Source of the DNA: JACKBK01 sp963707275
GTDB taxonomy: Bacteria; Chloroflexota; Anaerolineae; JAAEKA01
NCBI GenBank assembly: GCA_963707275.1
Contig: CAVPPH010000015.1
Coordinates: forward strand, 62,001-126,000
Reading direction: 5' to 3'
DNA length: 64,000 bases
The notes under the pieces were generated by a model that saw only the letters and a program-made list of their open reading frames with translations, did no database searches and was not told the DNA's origin. The translations under genes and the position numbers were made by a program. Each line of letters begins with the position of its first letter. The stretch's first letter is position 1. Below are positions 36,794-46,097 of the stretch, piece after piece.

Positions 36794-38524
36794 TCAACTT
36801 GCCAGCCGCCGCAGTTCCACCTGCGAAAATGCGGCGCAGGATCGCGCGCTGGCGGCGTAGGTGGCATCGACGCCGAAGTAGCTCAGGTTCTTGCTCAGCA
36901 GGCTCTGGCCGCGGCCGTAGGGCCGATCCGATGCGTAGTGCAGAATGCCGATGTCGTAGGGCGCGTTGATGAACAGGTTGACGATCTCGTTGATCGGGTA
37001 GCGCTGCGGATAGATATCCTCGTAGATGCCGCTGAGGTAGGGGCCGGCTTCCATCTCGATGTCGGTGTAGCCTTCCTTGTAGAACACGTCCATGAACTGC
37101 GCTGGTTTTGCAGGAAAGTGCCACGCACGGTGACGCTCTTCTGGTTGTCGAACACAGTGCCGTAGAGCAGATAGGGCGCAACATCGGCGGCCTCGACGCA
37201 GTTCTTGAACAGATAGGTGTTCTTGGAGTGTTCGTCGTACACCACGTTGGGCATCATCACGTCGCCAACACGGCCGTTGAGCGTGGCCGCCTTGCCCATG
37301 ATGTAGACGCCCAGCAGATCAGGGATCGACGCCGAGATCTGCGAAAAGAGTGTATAGGCCGCCATGCCCAGCGGATAGTCGATGTTGAAGAGAAGCGCAT
37401 CGCTCTCCGCCAGCCGCTCCAGCCCGGGCACGCAGATGCGCGGGTCGAACAGGCTCGGGTCCAGCTTGCCCAGTTCGATGATCTGCACGCCAACATCCAG
37501 GTAGTTGGGATCGTCGATGCGGTGGATGCCCAGCCTGGCCTCCTGTTGCTGGATGTTGCCGGCGTGCTGTTCGGTTGACGCGGCGGTGAGCGCGGTCAGC
37601 GTAATAAAGCAGATTGGCCGCGGCGTCCTGGCTGCCCTCGTGCTCCAGCCGTTCCCATTCCGCCCACAAGCCCTCCGGATTGCTCGCGGCGCAGGAAGTC
37701 GATCATCGCCTCGCGATAGAGCTTGATGTGCCCACTCAGCAGGTTGGGCAGCGAATGGGGATTGCTGGAGATGAAGTAGATCGAGCGATCCACCAGCAGC
37801 CCCAGACCGGCACGTTGCTGCACGCTGAACCACCATGCCTGCACTGCCTGGCGGTAGTCGGCGGCCGAGCCGGCCAGCAGGTTGAGACGCAGATCCAGCG
37901 GCTCAGTTGGCCAGATAGCGCAACGTCTCGTCCAGGTTGTCTCTGCCAGACCCGCAGCAGCATCTGGAACGACTCGGCGTCCAGCCCGAGTTCTTGCTGC
38001 GACCGCACCCAGTTCAGCGTCAGTGAGATCGTTTCGCTCCGGCCCGCTCAACAGCGCGCGTGCTGTGTCTGTCTTGTGAAAGCGCCGGTGCAGCTTGTTC
38101 CACTCGATCTGATAGGCGGTCAGAATCGGGATCAGGTCGTCGATGTCGCTGACGCTGGAGATGTAGCAGGCCAGTGTGCCCTGGCCGTCGAAGAACATCT
38201 TGCGACGCCGGGCGATGGCATACACGCGCTGCCAGTCGCGTGATGTCCACGCCGCCACGGTTGAAGAACACCTCATCCGACTGGCCCAGCAGCACCAGTT
38301 CGACACGGTGCATGCAGTCCGGCAGACGGGCAGCCGCGTAGGCAAGCGCCGACAGATCGGGTTCGTCGTCGTTGGCGTGAGGGTGCAGACTGGCACTGCA
38401 TACCGGCGTGGGTATCCTCCAGCGAACGCACCCGGATGGGCTGGCTGCTGCGCAGCAGGGAATAGTAGGTGCGGATGTAGAGGTCGATGTCCTCGTTGAT
38501 GGTCTCTGGTACGGTGCGAAGCAT
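36794..38524 (-). CDS. Large protein of unknown function with nucleoside-phosphorylase-like C-terminus, frameshifted
   Basis: At least five indels split one protein of about 575 residues that I cannot name with confidence. It starts MLRTVPETINEDIDLYIRTY (ATG 38524, AGGA upstream). The middle includes LSALAYAAARLPDCMHRVEL, MFFDGQGTLACYISSVSDID, YQIEWNKLHRRFHKTDTARA and LLVDRSIYFISSNPHSLPNL. The C-terminal third, GVYIMGKAATLNGRVGDVMM, NVVYDEHSKNTYLF, YGTVFDNQKSVTVRGTF and GYTDIEMEAGPYL, resembles the glycine loop, GDV and ME segments of the purine-nucleoside-phosphorylase superfamily. That suggests a nucleosidase or phosphorylase fold; this is my inference. It may belong to a DUF6909-like family. 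It lies directly upstream of the YfhO-like gene (25-bp gap). Confidence 0.55.
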
Positions 38525-38626
38525 GGTTTCCTGATTTCTGTCGATCGTTGGCGTTTTGTGATTTCCTTGATTGTAGCCGACGCTTGACCGGAGGTCAAAC
38601 AGATTGGGTATGTCCATTTGTGCGCC

Positions 38627-38656
38627 TTGCCGCTGGCTTTGGCCGTGTGGTATACT
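38627..38656 (+). promoter_or_regulatory. Promoter giving a probably leaderless mRNA
   Basis: TTGCCG (38627-38632), 18-bp spacer and TATACT (38651-38656). The ATG at 38663 is only 7 bp from the -10 box, at the expected transcription start, with no Shine-Dalgarno sequence. Confidence 0.5.
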
Positions 38657-38662
38657 CGCAGC

Positions 38663-39338
38663 ATGTCGCCATCAACTCTCACACCAACCATCTCGTCGTC
38701 GATTTCTCACCCCCGGACGCGCCGGTATTGTCGCCGTTGTCCTGCTGGCCGTGCTGGCTCTTCTGGTGTTGCTGTCGCCAGCCGAAGCGCAGCTTGGCAA
38801 TCTGATCAAGATCATCTATCTGCATGGCGCGCTGGCGCGGGTCGGCATCTACGCGATCATGCTGGCCGGCGTGCTGGGAGTGGTGTATCTGATCCGCCCG
38901 CGAGCGGCGCTGCTGCGGTGGTCCAACGCGCTCCAGGTCGCCGGATTGATCGCGTTCGTCACGCACTTTGCGCTCAGCATTATCCCGACCCACGAAACCT
39001 GGGGGATGTGGATCGCCTTTGACGAGCCGCGCACACAGATGAGCCTGCAGATCATCGGCGTGGGCATCATCGTCGTCCTGGTGCGCCGGCTGGTGGACGA
39101 CGACCGGCTGAGCGGGCTGGCCAACGGGCTGCTGGGCATCGCTGTGCTGCTGCTCAACGTGCGCACCGGCGTCCTGCGCCACCCGCTGAACGCCATCGGC
39201 GACTCGACCTCCAGCGCAATCCAGCTTTTCTACCTGGGAATCCTGCTGACCTGCGGCGCGTTGGTCGCGCTGCTGGCCTGGTACCTCGCCTACCGCGCCG
39301 CCCCCTCCGGCCACTCACCGCTAACCGTTCACCATTAA
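38663..39338 (+). CDS. CcmC-like cytochrome c assembly membrane protein, frameshifted near the start
   Basis: About 225 residues. The ATG at 38663 gives MSPSTLTPTISSSISH. A one-base slip in a C5 run near 38710 then leads into the main frame (GRAGIVAVVLLAVLALLVLL), which ends at 39338. Six to seven hydrophobic segments are present. SPAEAQLGNLIKIIYLHGAL resembles the CcmC/heme-handling start (P.EA.LG...I.Y.H). THETWGMWIAFDEPRTQMSL resembles the tryptophan-rich WG.WW..D.R.T. loop, and HPLNAIGDSTSSAIQLFY the later loop. The classical WWD motif is weak, so heme binding is uncertain and other CcmC-like or CcsA-like relatives are possible. No other ccm genes are nearby. A simple CCGTTCACC/TTAACCGTT stretch ends the ORF. 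Confidence 0.6.
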
Positions 39339-39343
39339 CCGTT

Positions 39344-41049
39344 ATGAAGATCGTCACCGTCGCCCAGATGGTGCAGATCGAGCAGGCATCGGATGCGGTC
39401 GGCCACAGCTACGACGCGATGATGGAGCTGGCCGGGCGGGCTGTGGCGCGGCTGCCATCTGCGCCACATGGAACCGTGGGAGACGACCGGACGCCGTGCT
39501 GGTTCTGGTCGGGCCGGGCAACAACGGCGGCGACGGACTGGTGGCCGCCCGCTATCTGCGCGCAGTGGGACAGCGACCGCTCGGTCAACGTCTACTGTTG
39601 GAAGCGCCAACCAGGCGACGACACCAATTACGACGCTGTGCATCGTCTCGGGATTCCCATCGTCCACGCTGAAGAGGACCCGGAGTTCGCACAACTGTCG
39701 CCCTCGTGCAGGACGCCGACGTAGTGGTCGATGCGCTGCTGGGCACCGGCGTTTCACGCCCCATCGGCGGCGCGCTGGCCGGCTTGCTGGCAGCAGTGCG
39801 CCAGAGCATCGTTCAGCGCGCCGAGCAGAAAGGCCGACCGCACAGCGACATGCCGAGGCTGCCAACGCGACAGACGAACACGGCGCAACGCTGGCCTTGC
39901 AGCCGGTGGCTGACTTCGATTTCCTGCACCAGCCACTTGTTGCCCCAGACCAGGCTGCCGCAGATCGTGGCCGTGGACTGCCCCAGCGGGCTGAACTGCG
40001 ACACCGGCGCGCTCGACCCGGCTGCGCTGCCGGCCGACCTGACCGTCACCTTTGCCAATCCCAAGATCGGCCACTTCGCCCTCGACGGGCCGGCTGCCTG
40101 CGGCCGGCTGGAAATCGCCGACATCGGCACGAACCCGGACCTGGCAAACGATGTGACGCTTGAACTGGCGACACCTGCGTTGGCGCAGCGGCCTGCTGCC
40201 GGCGCGTCCCGCCGACGCACACAAGGGCACCTTCGGCAAGGCGCTGGTGGTGGCCGGGTCAGTGCCTTACACCGGCGCGGCGCATCTGGCGTGCGCGGCT
40301 GCCTACCGCGCCGGCGCAGGGCTGGTCACCGGGGCGTGGTCCCGTCCATTCACCCGATCCTGGCCGCCGGGTGGCCGAAAGCAACCTGGCTGCTGTTGCC
40401 GGAGCAGACGGCGCGCTTGGTCCGACGGCGGTGCAAATGCTACTCGACAGAGCTGCCCGGCTATGCTGCGCTGCTGGTCGGGCCTGGCCTGAGCACAAGC
40501 GGACAGCGACAGTTCGTCAACGAGCTGCTGAGAACTGGCGACCAACGCCCTGCGGCCACGTTTCCCTGCTGGTCTGGACGCCGATGCGCTCAACGTGCTG
40601 GCGCGGACCGACAACTGGCACGAATCGCTGCCGGCCAACACGATCCTGACCCCGCATCCCGGTGAGATGGCCAGGCTCTGCCGCTGCACGACGGCCGAGG
40701 TGCAACGCTGACCGCATCGGGTTGGCGCGTAGCAAAGCCGCTGAATGGAACGTCGTGGTGCTGCTGAAGGGCGCATACACCGTCATTGCCTCCCCTGATG
40801 ACTACGCGACGGTGCTGCCTTTCGCGAATCCAGCGCTGGCAACGGCCGGCAGCGGCGACGTGTTGTCGGGCGTGATCGTCGGTCTGCTCAGCCAGGGGCT
40901 GGCGCCGTACGAGCGCGGCGGTGTTGGGCGGCTACCTGCACGGACTGGCAGGTGAGTTGGCGCGGACCGACCTTGGCGAGGCGGGGGTGGTGGCAGGCGA
41001 TCTGATCGCACGGCTGCCGTTGGCCATTCGCCAGTTGCACGCGGCGTAG
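39344..41049 (+). CDS. nnr: Bifunctional NAD(P)HX epimerase/dehydratase, many frameshifts
   Basis: Conserved pieces of both Nnr domains appear in order but in alternating frames, with seven or more indels. Epimerase (YjeF_N) domain: MKIVTVAQMVQIEQASDA, VGPGNNGGDGLVAARYL, DADVVVDALLGTGVSRPIGG, IVAVDCPSGLNCDTGAL, LTVTFANPKIGHFALDGPAA. Dehydratase (carbohydrate-kinase-like) domain: AHKGTFGKALVVAGS, TGAAHLACAAAYRAGAGLV, DADALNVLAR, ILTPHPGEMARL, VVLLKGAYTVIASPDD and TAGSGDVLSGVIVGLLSQGL, the last holding the GSGDVL catalytic region. The enzyme repairs hydrated NADH and NADPH. All parts are kept, so I read it as a functional gene with poor sequence. The frame ends at the TAG 41047-41049. Confidence 0.88.
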
Positions 41050-41052
41050 GCC

Positions 41053-42668
41053 ATGACACCCGCGCAACCATCGATCCGCCAACGCACGCCTGCCGTGCTC
41101 ACGGCGCTGCGCATCTACTGCCTGTTGTTGCTGGGCCTGTATCTGCTGACACCGATGCTCAGCGAAGAGACAGCCTGGGGACTGTGGCCGGTGACCTATC
41201 TGCCGCCGGTCTGGCGCTGGCTATTGGCCGGCGCTGGCGGCGATCGCATGCCTGCCGGTCGTCACCAGACGCCTGGTGTACCTCGGGTCACGTCTCACGT
41301 CTCACGTTTCACGTCTCACGTCCCGTGTTCCTCGACCCGCACCTGCTTCGCCCTCCTTTCCATCCTTTCCATCGGCATCTTCCTGCTCTTCCGCATCGTT
41401 CACACCCGATGGGGCGACGCCTACATTCTGATCAACGGCATCGCCTGGCCAGATCCTGCGCTGCGGCTGACGGCTACATGGCAGGCGCCGCTGACGGTCT
41501 GGCTGCACGCCCGGCTGTGGGCGCTGGGCAACGCGCTGTTCGTCTGGCCCGACGCCTGGCCGGTCTACCGGGTCGTCAGTCCGCTGGCCGGAGCGCTGTA
41601 CGTTTTCCTGCTGCTGCGGCTGGCTGACAGCGTCGGCCGGAACCGCACGGAGAAACTGCTGATCGTCGGGCTGATGACAACACTGGGAACGATGCAGCTC
41701 TTCTTCGGCTACGCGGAGAATTACACACTGGCGGCGGTAGGTATCCTGCTGTTCCTCTGGCTGGCGCTGGAGACGCTGCGCGGCCGGCGCGCGCTGTGGC
41801 AGCCAGCGCTGGCGCTGGCGCTGACCAACGGGTTGCATCCTTCGACTGTGGTGCTGGATCCGGCGTTGTTGTATGTGGCATGGGTGTGGGTCAGACTGGG
41901 GACAGAAGGGAAAGGAAGGAAAGAGGGAAAGGGGGAACGGCGGTGCGACGCGATGGGTGTCGGCGGTGATGCAGATGGTTGTGCCGATGGCGGCGGTGGC
42001 GTTGGGGTGGTGATGCTGATGGAATTGAGCGGGCATGGGCTGGCGACGCTGACGACCACGGACCGGCCCGGCGGCGGCGATGCCCGCTGGTTTGTGCCGC
42101 TGACCGAGGTCAGCACCCGCTGGGAGCATTACACTATGTTTTCGTGGCCGCATCTGCGTGACTGGCTGAACGAGCAGATGCTGACGGCGCCGGTGACGCT
42201 GGGCGGGCTGGTGATCGTGGGTGTAAGTCTGTTTGCAGGACGGCGGCGGCGAGCCCTGGGAATGAATCCCCAGTCTGGTACGGCGAAGCTTGCTGAAGCA
42301 AGCTCGGATAGCAACGCGGTGCTGGCTGACGGCGAACGCGTGGGGATGAATCCCCACGGCTGATATGGCAGAAGCATGCTGAAGCAAGCTCGGAGTGGAG
42401 TGAGTTGGTGTTTCTCGCTGTTTGCACGGGGCTGTATTGGCTGTTTACGTTTGTGTGGAACCCGGACTATGGCGGGCAGCGCGATTGGGATCTGTTCAGC
42501 CTGGCAGCGATTCCCGGCACGCTGCTGCTGGCGCGCATGTTGCCGCGGGCGCTGCGCGACCGTGGTCATCTGGCGCAGGCGGCGCTGATGCTGACCGCGG
42601 TCAGCGCGGTGCATACATCGGCGTGGATCTACCAGAACACGTTGCCGTGGGAGTGGCCGAAGAGTTGA
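41053..42668 (+). CDS. Multi-pass membrane glycosyltransferase-like protein interrupted by REP palindromes
   Basis: The first frame (41053-42363) has a membrane-rich protein: RIYCLLLLGLYLLTPMLSEE, SILSIGIFLLFRIVHTRWGD, YVFLLLRLADSV, QLFFGYAENYTLAAVGILLF and LGGLVIVGVSLFAGRRRR. It then runs into a palindrome cluster and a TGA. The remaining C-terminus follows in another frame (about 42397-42668: ELVFLAVCTGLYWLFTFVWN, GGQRDWDLFSLAAIPGTLLL, WEWPKS). TRWGDAYILINGIAW and FFGYAENYTL resemble GT-C-type enzymes, but no DxD/DE catalytic motif is certain. The ORF also carries two low-complexity inserts (41288-41330 and 41895-41938). Interruption by the repeat appears real rather than an indel. Confidence 0.6.
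41288..41330. repeat. CACGT(C/T)T tandem repeat inside ORF
   Basis: Four to five tandem copies of a TCACGTCTCACGTTTC-like heptamer or octamer. Translated as TSHVSRFTSHV, they form an insert in the membrane glycosyltransferase-like gene. Confidence 0.7.
41895..41938. repeat. Purine tract inside ORF
   Basis: An almost pure purine stretch built of GGGAAAGGAAGG-like units, translated as EGKGRKEGKGE. It closely mirrors the pyrimidine tract in the YfhO-like gene and the one at 43995-44040. Confidence 0.65.
42258..42390. repeat. Second REP palindrome cluster, within a gene
   Basis: Four hairpins in order: GGGAATGAATCCC (42258-42270), AGCTTGCTGAAGCAAGCT (42287-42304), CGTGGGGATGAATCCCCACG (42339-42358) and AGCATGCTGAAGCAAGCT (42373-42390, imperfect). 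TCTGGTACGGC and GGCTGATATGGC linkers resemble those at 10.8-11.1 kb. The nnnnATGAATnnnn and AGCTTGC cores show it is the same REP family as that cluster. Confidence 0.82.
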
Positions 42669-42781
42669 TCTGCGTGCATGCTGACACCACCTGCTCCGTT
42701 TGCTGCATATCGCCGCGTCGGTGGTACAATCTCACCTGTTGATCCACCGGCCACGTTGCGACGAAACCACGAGAATTCACC

Positions 42782-43968
42782 ATGACAGACATATCTGCAA
42801 TTCAAACCCTTCTGCGCAAGTCGCGAGCTTGACGGTTGGTTGCTGTTCGATTTCCGCGGCGCGAACCCGATCGCGGCGCGCATTGCCGGCCTGCCGGCTG
42901 ACGCGATGTTCAGCCGCCGCTGGGCCTACTGGATACCGGTTGAAGGCGAGCCGCAATGGCTGATCCACGCCATCGAGCTGGCGCCGTTCCGCGACTGGCC
43001 GAAACAGCCGCGCTCGTACGTTCGCTGGCAGGACCTGGAACACGAGTTGCACGCGATGTTCGGCGATGCGCGCCGCATCGCCATGGAATACTCGCCGCAC
43101 TGCGCCATTCCCTACGTCAGCCGTGTCGACGCTGGCTCGCTGGAGATGATCCGCGGCCTGGGCGTGGAAGTGGTAAGCTCGGCCGACCTGGTGCAGGCGG
43201 TCGAGGCGCGGCTGTCGCCGCAGCAACTCGAGGGGCATCAGCGGGCCGCAGCCGCGCTGCTGCACATCAAGGACGAGACCTTCGACTACGTGGCCTGGTC
43301 GCTGCGCGAAGGCGTGGCGCTGACCGAGTACGGTGTGCAGCAGTGGATGGTGCAGCGCATCACCGAGGCCGGCCTGACGGCAGCGCACGCGCCCATCGTC
43401 GCCGTCAATGCGCATTCGGCTGACCCACACTACGCCCCGACCCCGGAGCGCGACAGCGCCATCAAGCCGGGTGACTTCCTGCTGCTGGACCTGTGGGCCA
43501 AGGGGCTGGAGCCGGACGCAGTCTACGCTGACATCACCTGGGTGGATTGTGCACCGACGCCGTTCCGCCGCGCTATCAGCACATCTGCGATATGGTGGCC
43601 GCTGGTCGTGATGCCGCGCTGGCCTACATCGAGAGCGGAGATGGCAGCCGGCCGACCGGTGCGTGGCTGCGACGCGGACGACGCTTGCCGCACGGTCATC
43701 GAAGCGGCCGGCTATGGCCGCTACATTCTGCACCGCACCGGCCACTCGCTGGGCACCGAAGGGCCACGGCAACGGCGCGAATCTCGACAACCTGGAGACC
43801 AACGACACCCGCCGCTTGCTGCCCGGCACCGCCTTCACCATCGAGCCGGGCATCTACCTGCCGGGCGACTTCGGCGTGCGCCTCGAGATCGACGTCTACG
43901 TCCACGAAACCGGCATCGAAGTGACGACCCTGCCGCTGCAACACGAAATCCTGCCGCTGCTCAAGTGA
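42782..43968 (+). CDS. M24-family metallopeptidase (Xaa-Pro aminopeptidase-like), frameshifted
   Basis: About 395 residues once several indels are bridged. The ATG at 42782 begins MTDISAIQTLLRKSR; a shift leads into DGWLLFDFRGANPIAARIAG, the creatinase-like N-terminal domain. The pita-bread domain retains the metal ligands: DFLLLDLWAKG (Asp), YADITWVDC (Asp), LHRTGHSLGTEG (His), FTIEPGIYLPGDFG (Glu) and VRLEIDVYVHETG (Glu). Extra-base insertions are clear, for example in GTEGHGNG near 43760, and at least four shifts are needed. The enzyme removes N-terminal residues before proline or cleaves X-Pro dipeptides; exact specificity is open. TGHSLGTEGHGNGANLD fits the proline peptidase branch. Confidence 0.82.
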
Positions 43969-44045
43969 AGCACAGTTACACGTAACCAATTCTCCAGGTT
44001 TCCCTCGCTCCCCGATTTCCCTCACCACTCGACTCTCATCTACCC

Positions 44046-44793
44046 ATGTCCCTGCCTCCCCACCGTCGCCCTCTTCGTCACCTGCCTCGTGGACATGTAT
44101 CGTCCCGAAGCGGGCGAAGCAACGGTCGCGCTGCTGGATCGACAGGGGGTACAGGTTACGTTTCCCGCGGATCAGACCTGCTGCGGCGCGGCTGCCTGGC
44201 ACGCCGGCTGGCGAGAGGAAGCTACCCGACTGGCGCAGCGCTGGATCGAGATATTCGAACCGTTCGAGATCATCGTGTCGCCGTCGCCGGCCTGCGTGGC
44301 GGTTGTGCGCAACGCCTATCCCGCGCTGCTGGCCGGCGATCCCGACTGGCAGCGGCGGGCAGAAGCTGTCGCAGCGCGCACCTGGGAGTTGACCGAATAC
44401 CTGGTCGATGTCGCTCACGTTGCCGCACTCGATGCCCGTTTCGATGGCAAGGTTACCTACCAGCCAGCCTGCCAGGGGCTACGAGCGCTGCGAACCGACG
44501 GACAGGCGCGTGCCCTGCTGGCTGAAGTGAGCGGCGCAAAGGTGATCCAACTGCCGGACGCCGAGTCGTGCTGCGGCTTTGGCGGGCTGTTCAGCGTGCA
44601 GATGCCTGAAATCTCCGCGGCGATGGCCGAACGCAAGGCCAAAGCCATCGAAGGAACCGGCGCGGACATCGTCGTCACCGGCGAGACCGGCTGCTGGATG
44701 CAGTTACAGGGAATCCTTGGTCGCCGCGGCAGCGCCTGTCAGGCCGTCCACCTGGCGGAGCTGCTGGCTGGGACGGTCGAACAGCCGGATTGA
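44046..44793 (+). CDS. LutA/YkgE-like (Fe-S)-binding protein
   Basis: About 248 residues with two CCG domains (PF02754). The first is TVALFVTCLVDMYRPEAG, then FPADQTCCGAAAWHAGWRE. The second is VTYQPACQGLRALRTDG, then DAESCCGFGGLFSVQMPEIS, followed by VVTGETGCWMQLQGIL. These match LutA of lactate utilisation complexes. The usual His in Y-H-x-x-C of the second domain is Gln here. LutB and LutC are not adjacent, so it is an orphan. The N-terminus needs a one-base shift between ATG 44046 and the conserved TVALFVT; an in-frame ATG at 44092 would cut off the first conserved segment. A pyrimidine-rich simple sequence (43995-44040) precedes it. Confidence 0.8.
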
Positions 44794-44850
44794 CGACTCC
44801 TGGCCCGCTTCATCCACTAATCTAACAAACAAAAGGGTAGCAAAACAGAA

Positions 44851-46056
44851 ATGACCGATCCGACTTCCCCTGTCGCCGGCTTCCGATTTGCCGGCGTCTC
44901 CTGCGGCATCAAACCCAAGACTGCGGCCTACGGCGATCGCGCGCTGGATTTGGCGCTGATCGTCAGCGATCAACCGTGCAACGGGGCCGGCGTCTTCACG
45001 CAGAATCAGTTCCCGGCGGCGCCGGTGCTTTTCGATAAGAACGTGTTGGCGACAAACCCACGCGGCATCCAGGCTGTGGTTATCAATGCCGGCAACGCCA
45101 ACGCCTGCACCGGCGAGCAAGGCTTGACAGACGCGGCTGCGTCAGCGCGCCGGGTAGACGAGATATTGGATCTTCCCGCCAATGCGACGTTGGTGCTCTC
45201 GACCGGTGTGATCGGGCTGCCGCTGCCGATGGATAAGATCGAGGCAGGGATTCGGGCTGCTGTGGCCGGTCTCCAACCGAGCCGCGAGGGACTGGCGCTG
45301 GCCGCGCAGGCAATCATGACCACCGACACGAAGCTCAAGACAGCCAGCCGGCAGGCCGGACAGGCGACGCTGCTGGGCATTGCCAAGGGCGCCGCTATGA
45401 TCCACCCCAACATGGCGACGCTGCTGGCCGTGGTAGTCACGGACGCGGCGGTGGAACCTGATGTGTTGCAAGCCATGCTGCGCCGCGCCGCCGATCGTAG
45501 CTTCAACGCCATCACCGTGGATGGTGACCAGAGCACCAACGACACGCTGCTGGTGCTGGCCAACGGACTGGCTGGAGCGGTCGATGCGGCGGCCTTCGAG
45601 CAGGCGCTGACCGAAGTGTGCCAGAGCCTGGCACAACAGATGGTGCGCGACGCGGAAGGCGCCAGTAAATTCGTGACGGTGCATGTCACCGGCGCGGCCA
45701 ACGAAGCCGCGGCATTCCAGGTTGCCCGAACGGTCGCCTCGTCAGTGCTGTTCAAGACCGCTGTCTACGGCGGCGACCCCAACTGGGGGCGGGTGCTGAT
45801 GGCGGCCGGCAACAGCGGGACCGCCGTCGATCCCGCTCACGTGGCCCTCTGGTTTGCCGGGGATGGCGGCCAGCCGCTGCAAGTCGTGGCCAACGGCGCT
45901 CCCCTGGTATACAAGGAAAGCGACGCGGCTGCTATCTTCGCTTGCACCGACCTCGATGTACGTCTCGATCTCGGCGCGGGCGGCGCCGAAGCTGTTGTCT
46001 GGACCAGCGATCTGACCCACGACTACGTGACGCTCAACGCGCACTACCGGACGTAA
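44851..46056 (+). CDS. argJ: Glutamate N-acetyltransferase / amino-acid acetyltransferase
   Basis: A 401-residue ArgJ of normal length. The autocleavage site is KGAAMIHPNMATLLAVVVTD; the peptide bond before the Thr of the ATL motif is cut and that Thr becomes the nucleophile. Other conserved parts are FRFAGVSCGIKPK, VINAGNANACTG, VLSTGVIGLPLPMDKI, FNAITVDGDQSTNDTLLVL, VFKTAVYGGDPNWGRVL-like LFKTAVYGGDPNWGRVLMAA and the terminal YVTLNAHYRT. It transfers the acetyl group from N-acetylornithine to glutamate in the cyclic arginine pathway. argH lies 1.5 kb downstream on the same strand, separated by two unrelated genes. Confidence 0.96.
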   Translation: MTDPTSPVAGFRFAGVSCGIKPKTAAYGDRALDLALIVSDQPCNGAGVFTQNQFPAAPVLFDKNVLATNPRGIQAVVINAGNANACTGEQGLTDAAASARRVDEILDLPANATLVLSTGVIGLPLPMDKIEAGIRAAVAGLQPSREGLALAAQAIMTTDTKLKTASRQAGQATLLGIAKGAAMIHPNMATLLAVVVTDAAVEPDVLQAMLRRAADRSFNAITVDGDQSTNDTLLVLANGLAGAVDAAAFEQALTEVCQSLAQQMVRDAEGASKFVTVHVTGAANEAAAFQVARTVASSVLFKTAVYGGDPNWGRVLMAAGNSGTAVDPAHVALWFAGDGGQPLQVVANGAPLVYKESDAAAIFACTDLDVRLDLGAGGAEAVVWTSDLTHDYVTLNAHYRT

Positions 46057-46060
46057 ATTG

Positions 46061-46081
46061 ATCAGGACTGGCAGTCCTGAT
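46061..46081. repeat. Perfect 21-bp palindrome after argJ
   Basis: ATCAGGACTG and CAGTCCTGAT flank a single G. It starts 4 bp after the argJ stop and ends shortly before the aldo/keto reductase ribosome site. It has no T run, so it may be an RNA-stabilising or REP-type hairpin rather than a terminator. Confidence 0.65.
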
Positions 46082-46097
46082 TCGAAAGGAAAACATT

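Noticed and set aside
36794..38524. Several separate small genes on the minus strand
   Set aside because: The conserved-looking segments continue from one frame to the next with only short overlaps, so a single frameshifted gene is more likely.
41288..41330. Possible CRISPR or direct-repeat array
   Set aside because: The units are contiguous heptamer- or octamer-like repeats without unique spacers, so it is a simple tandem repeat.
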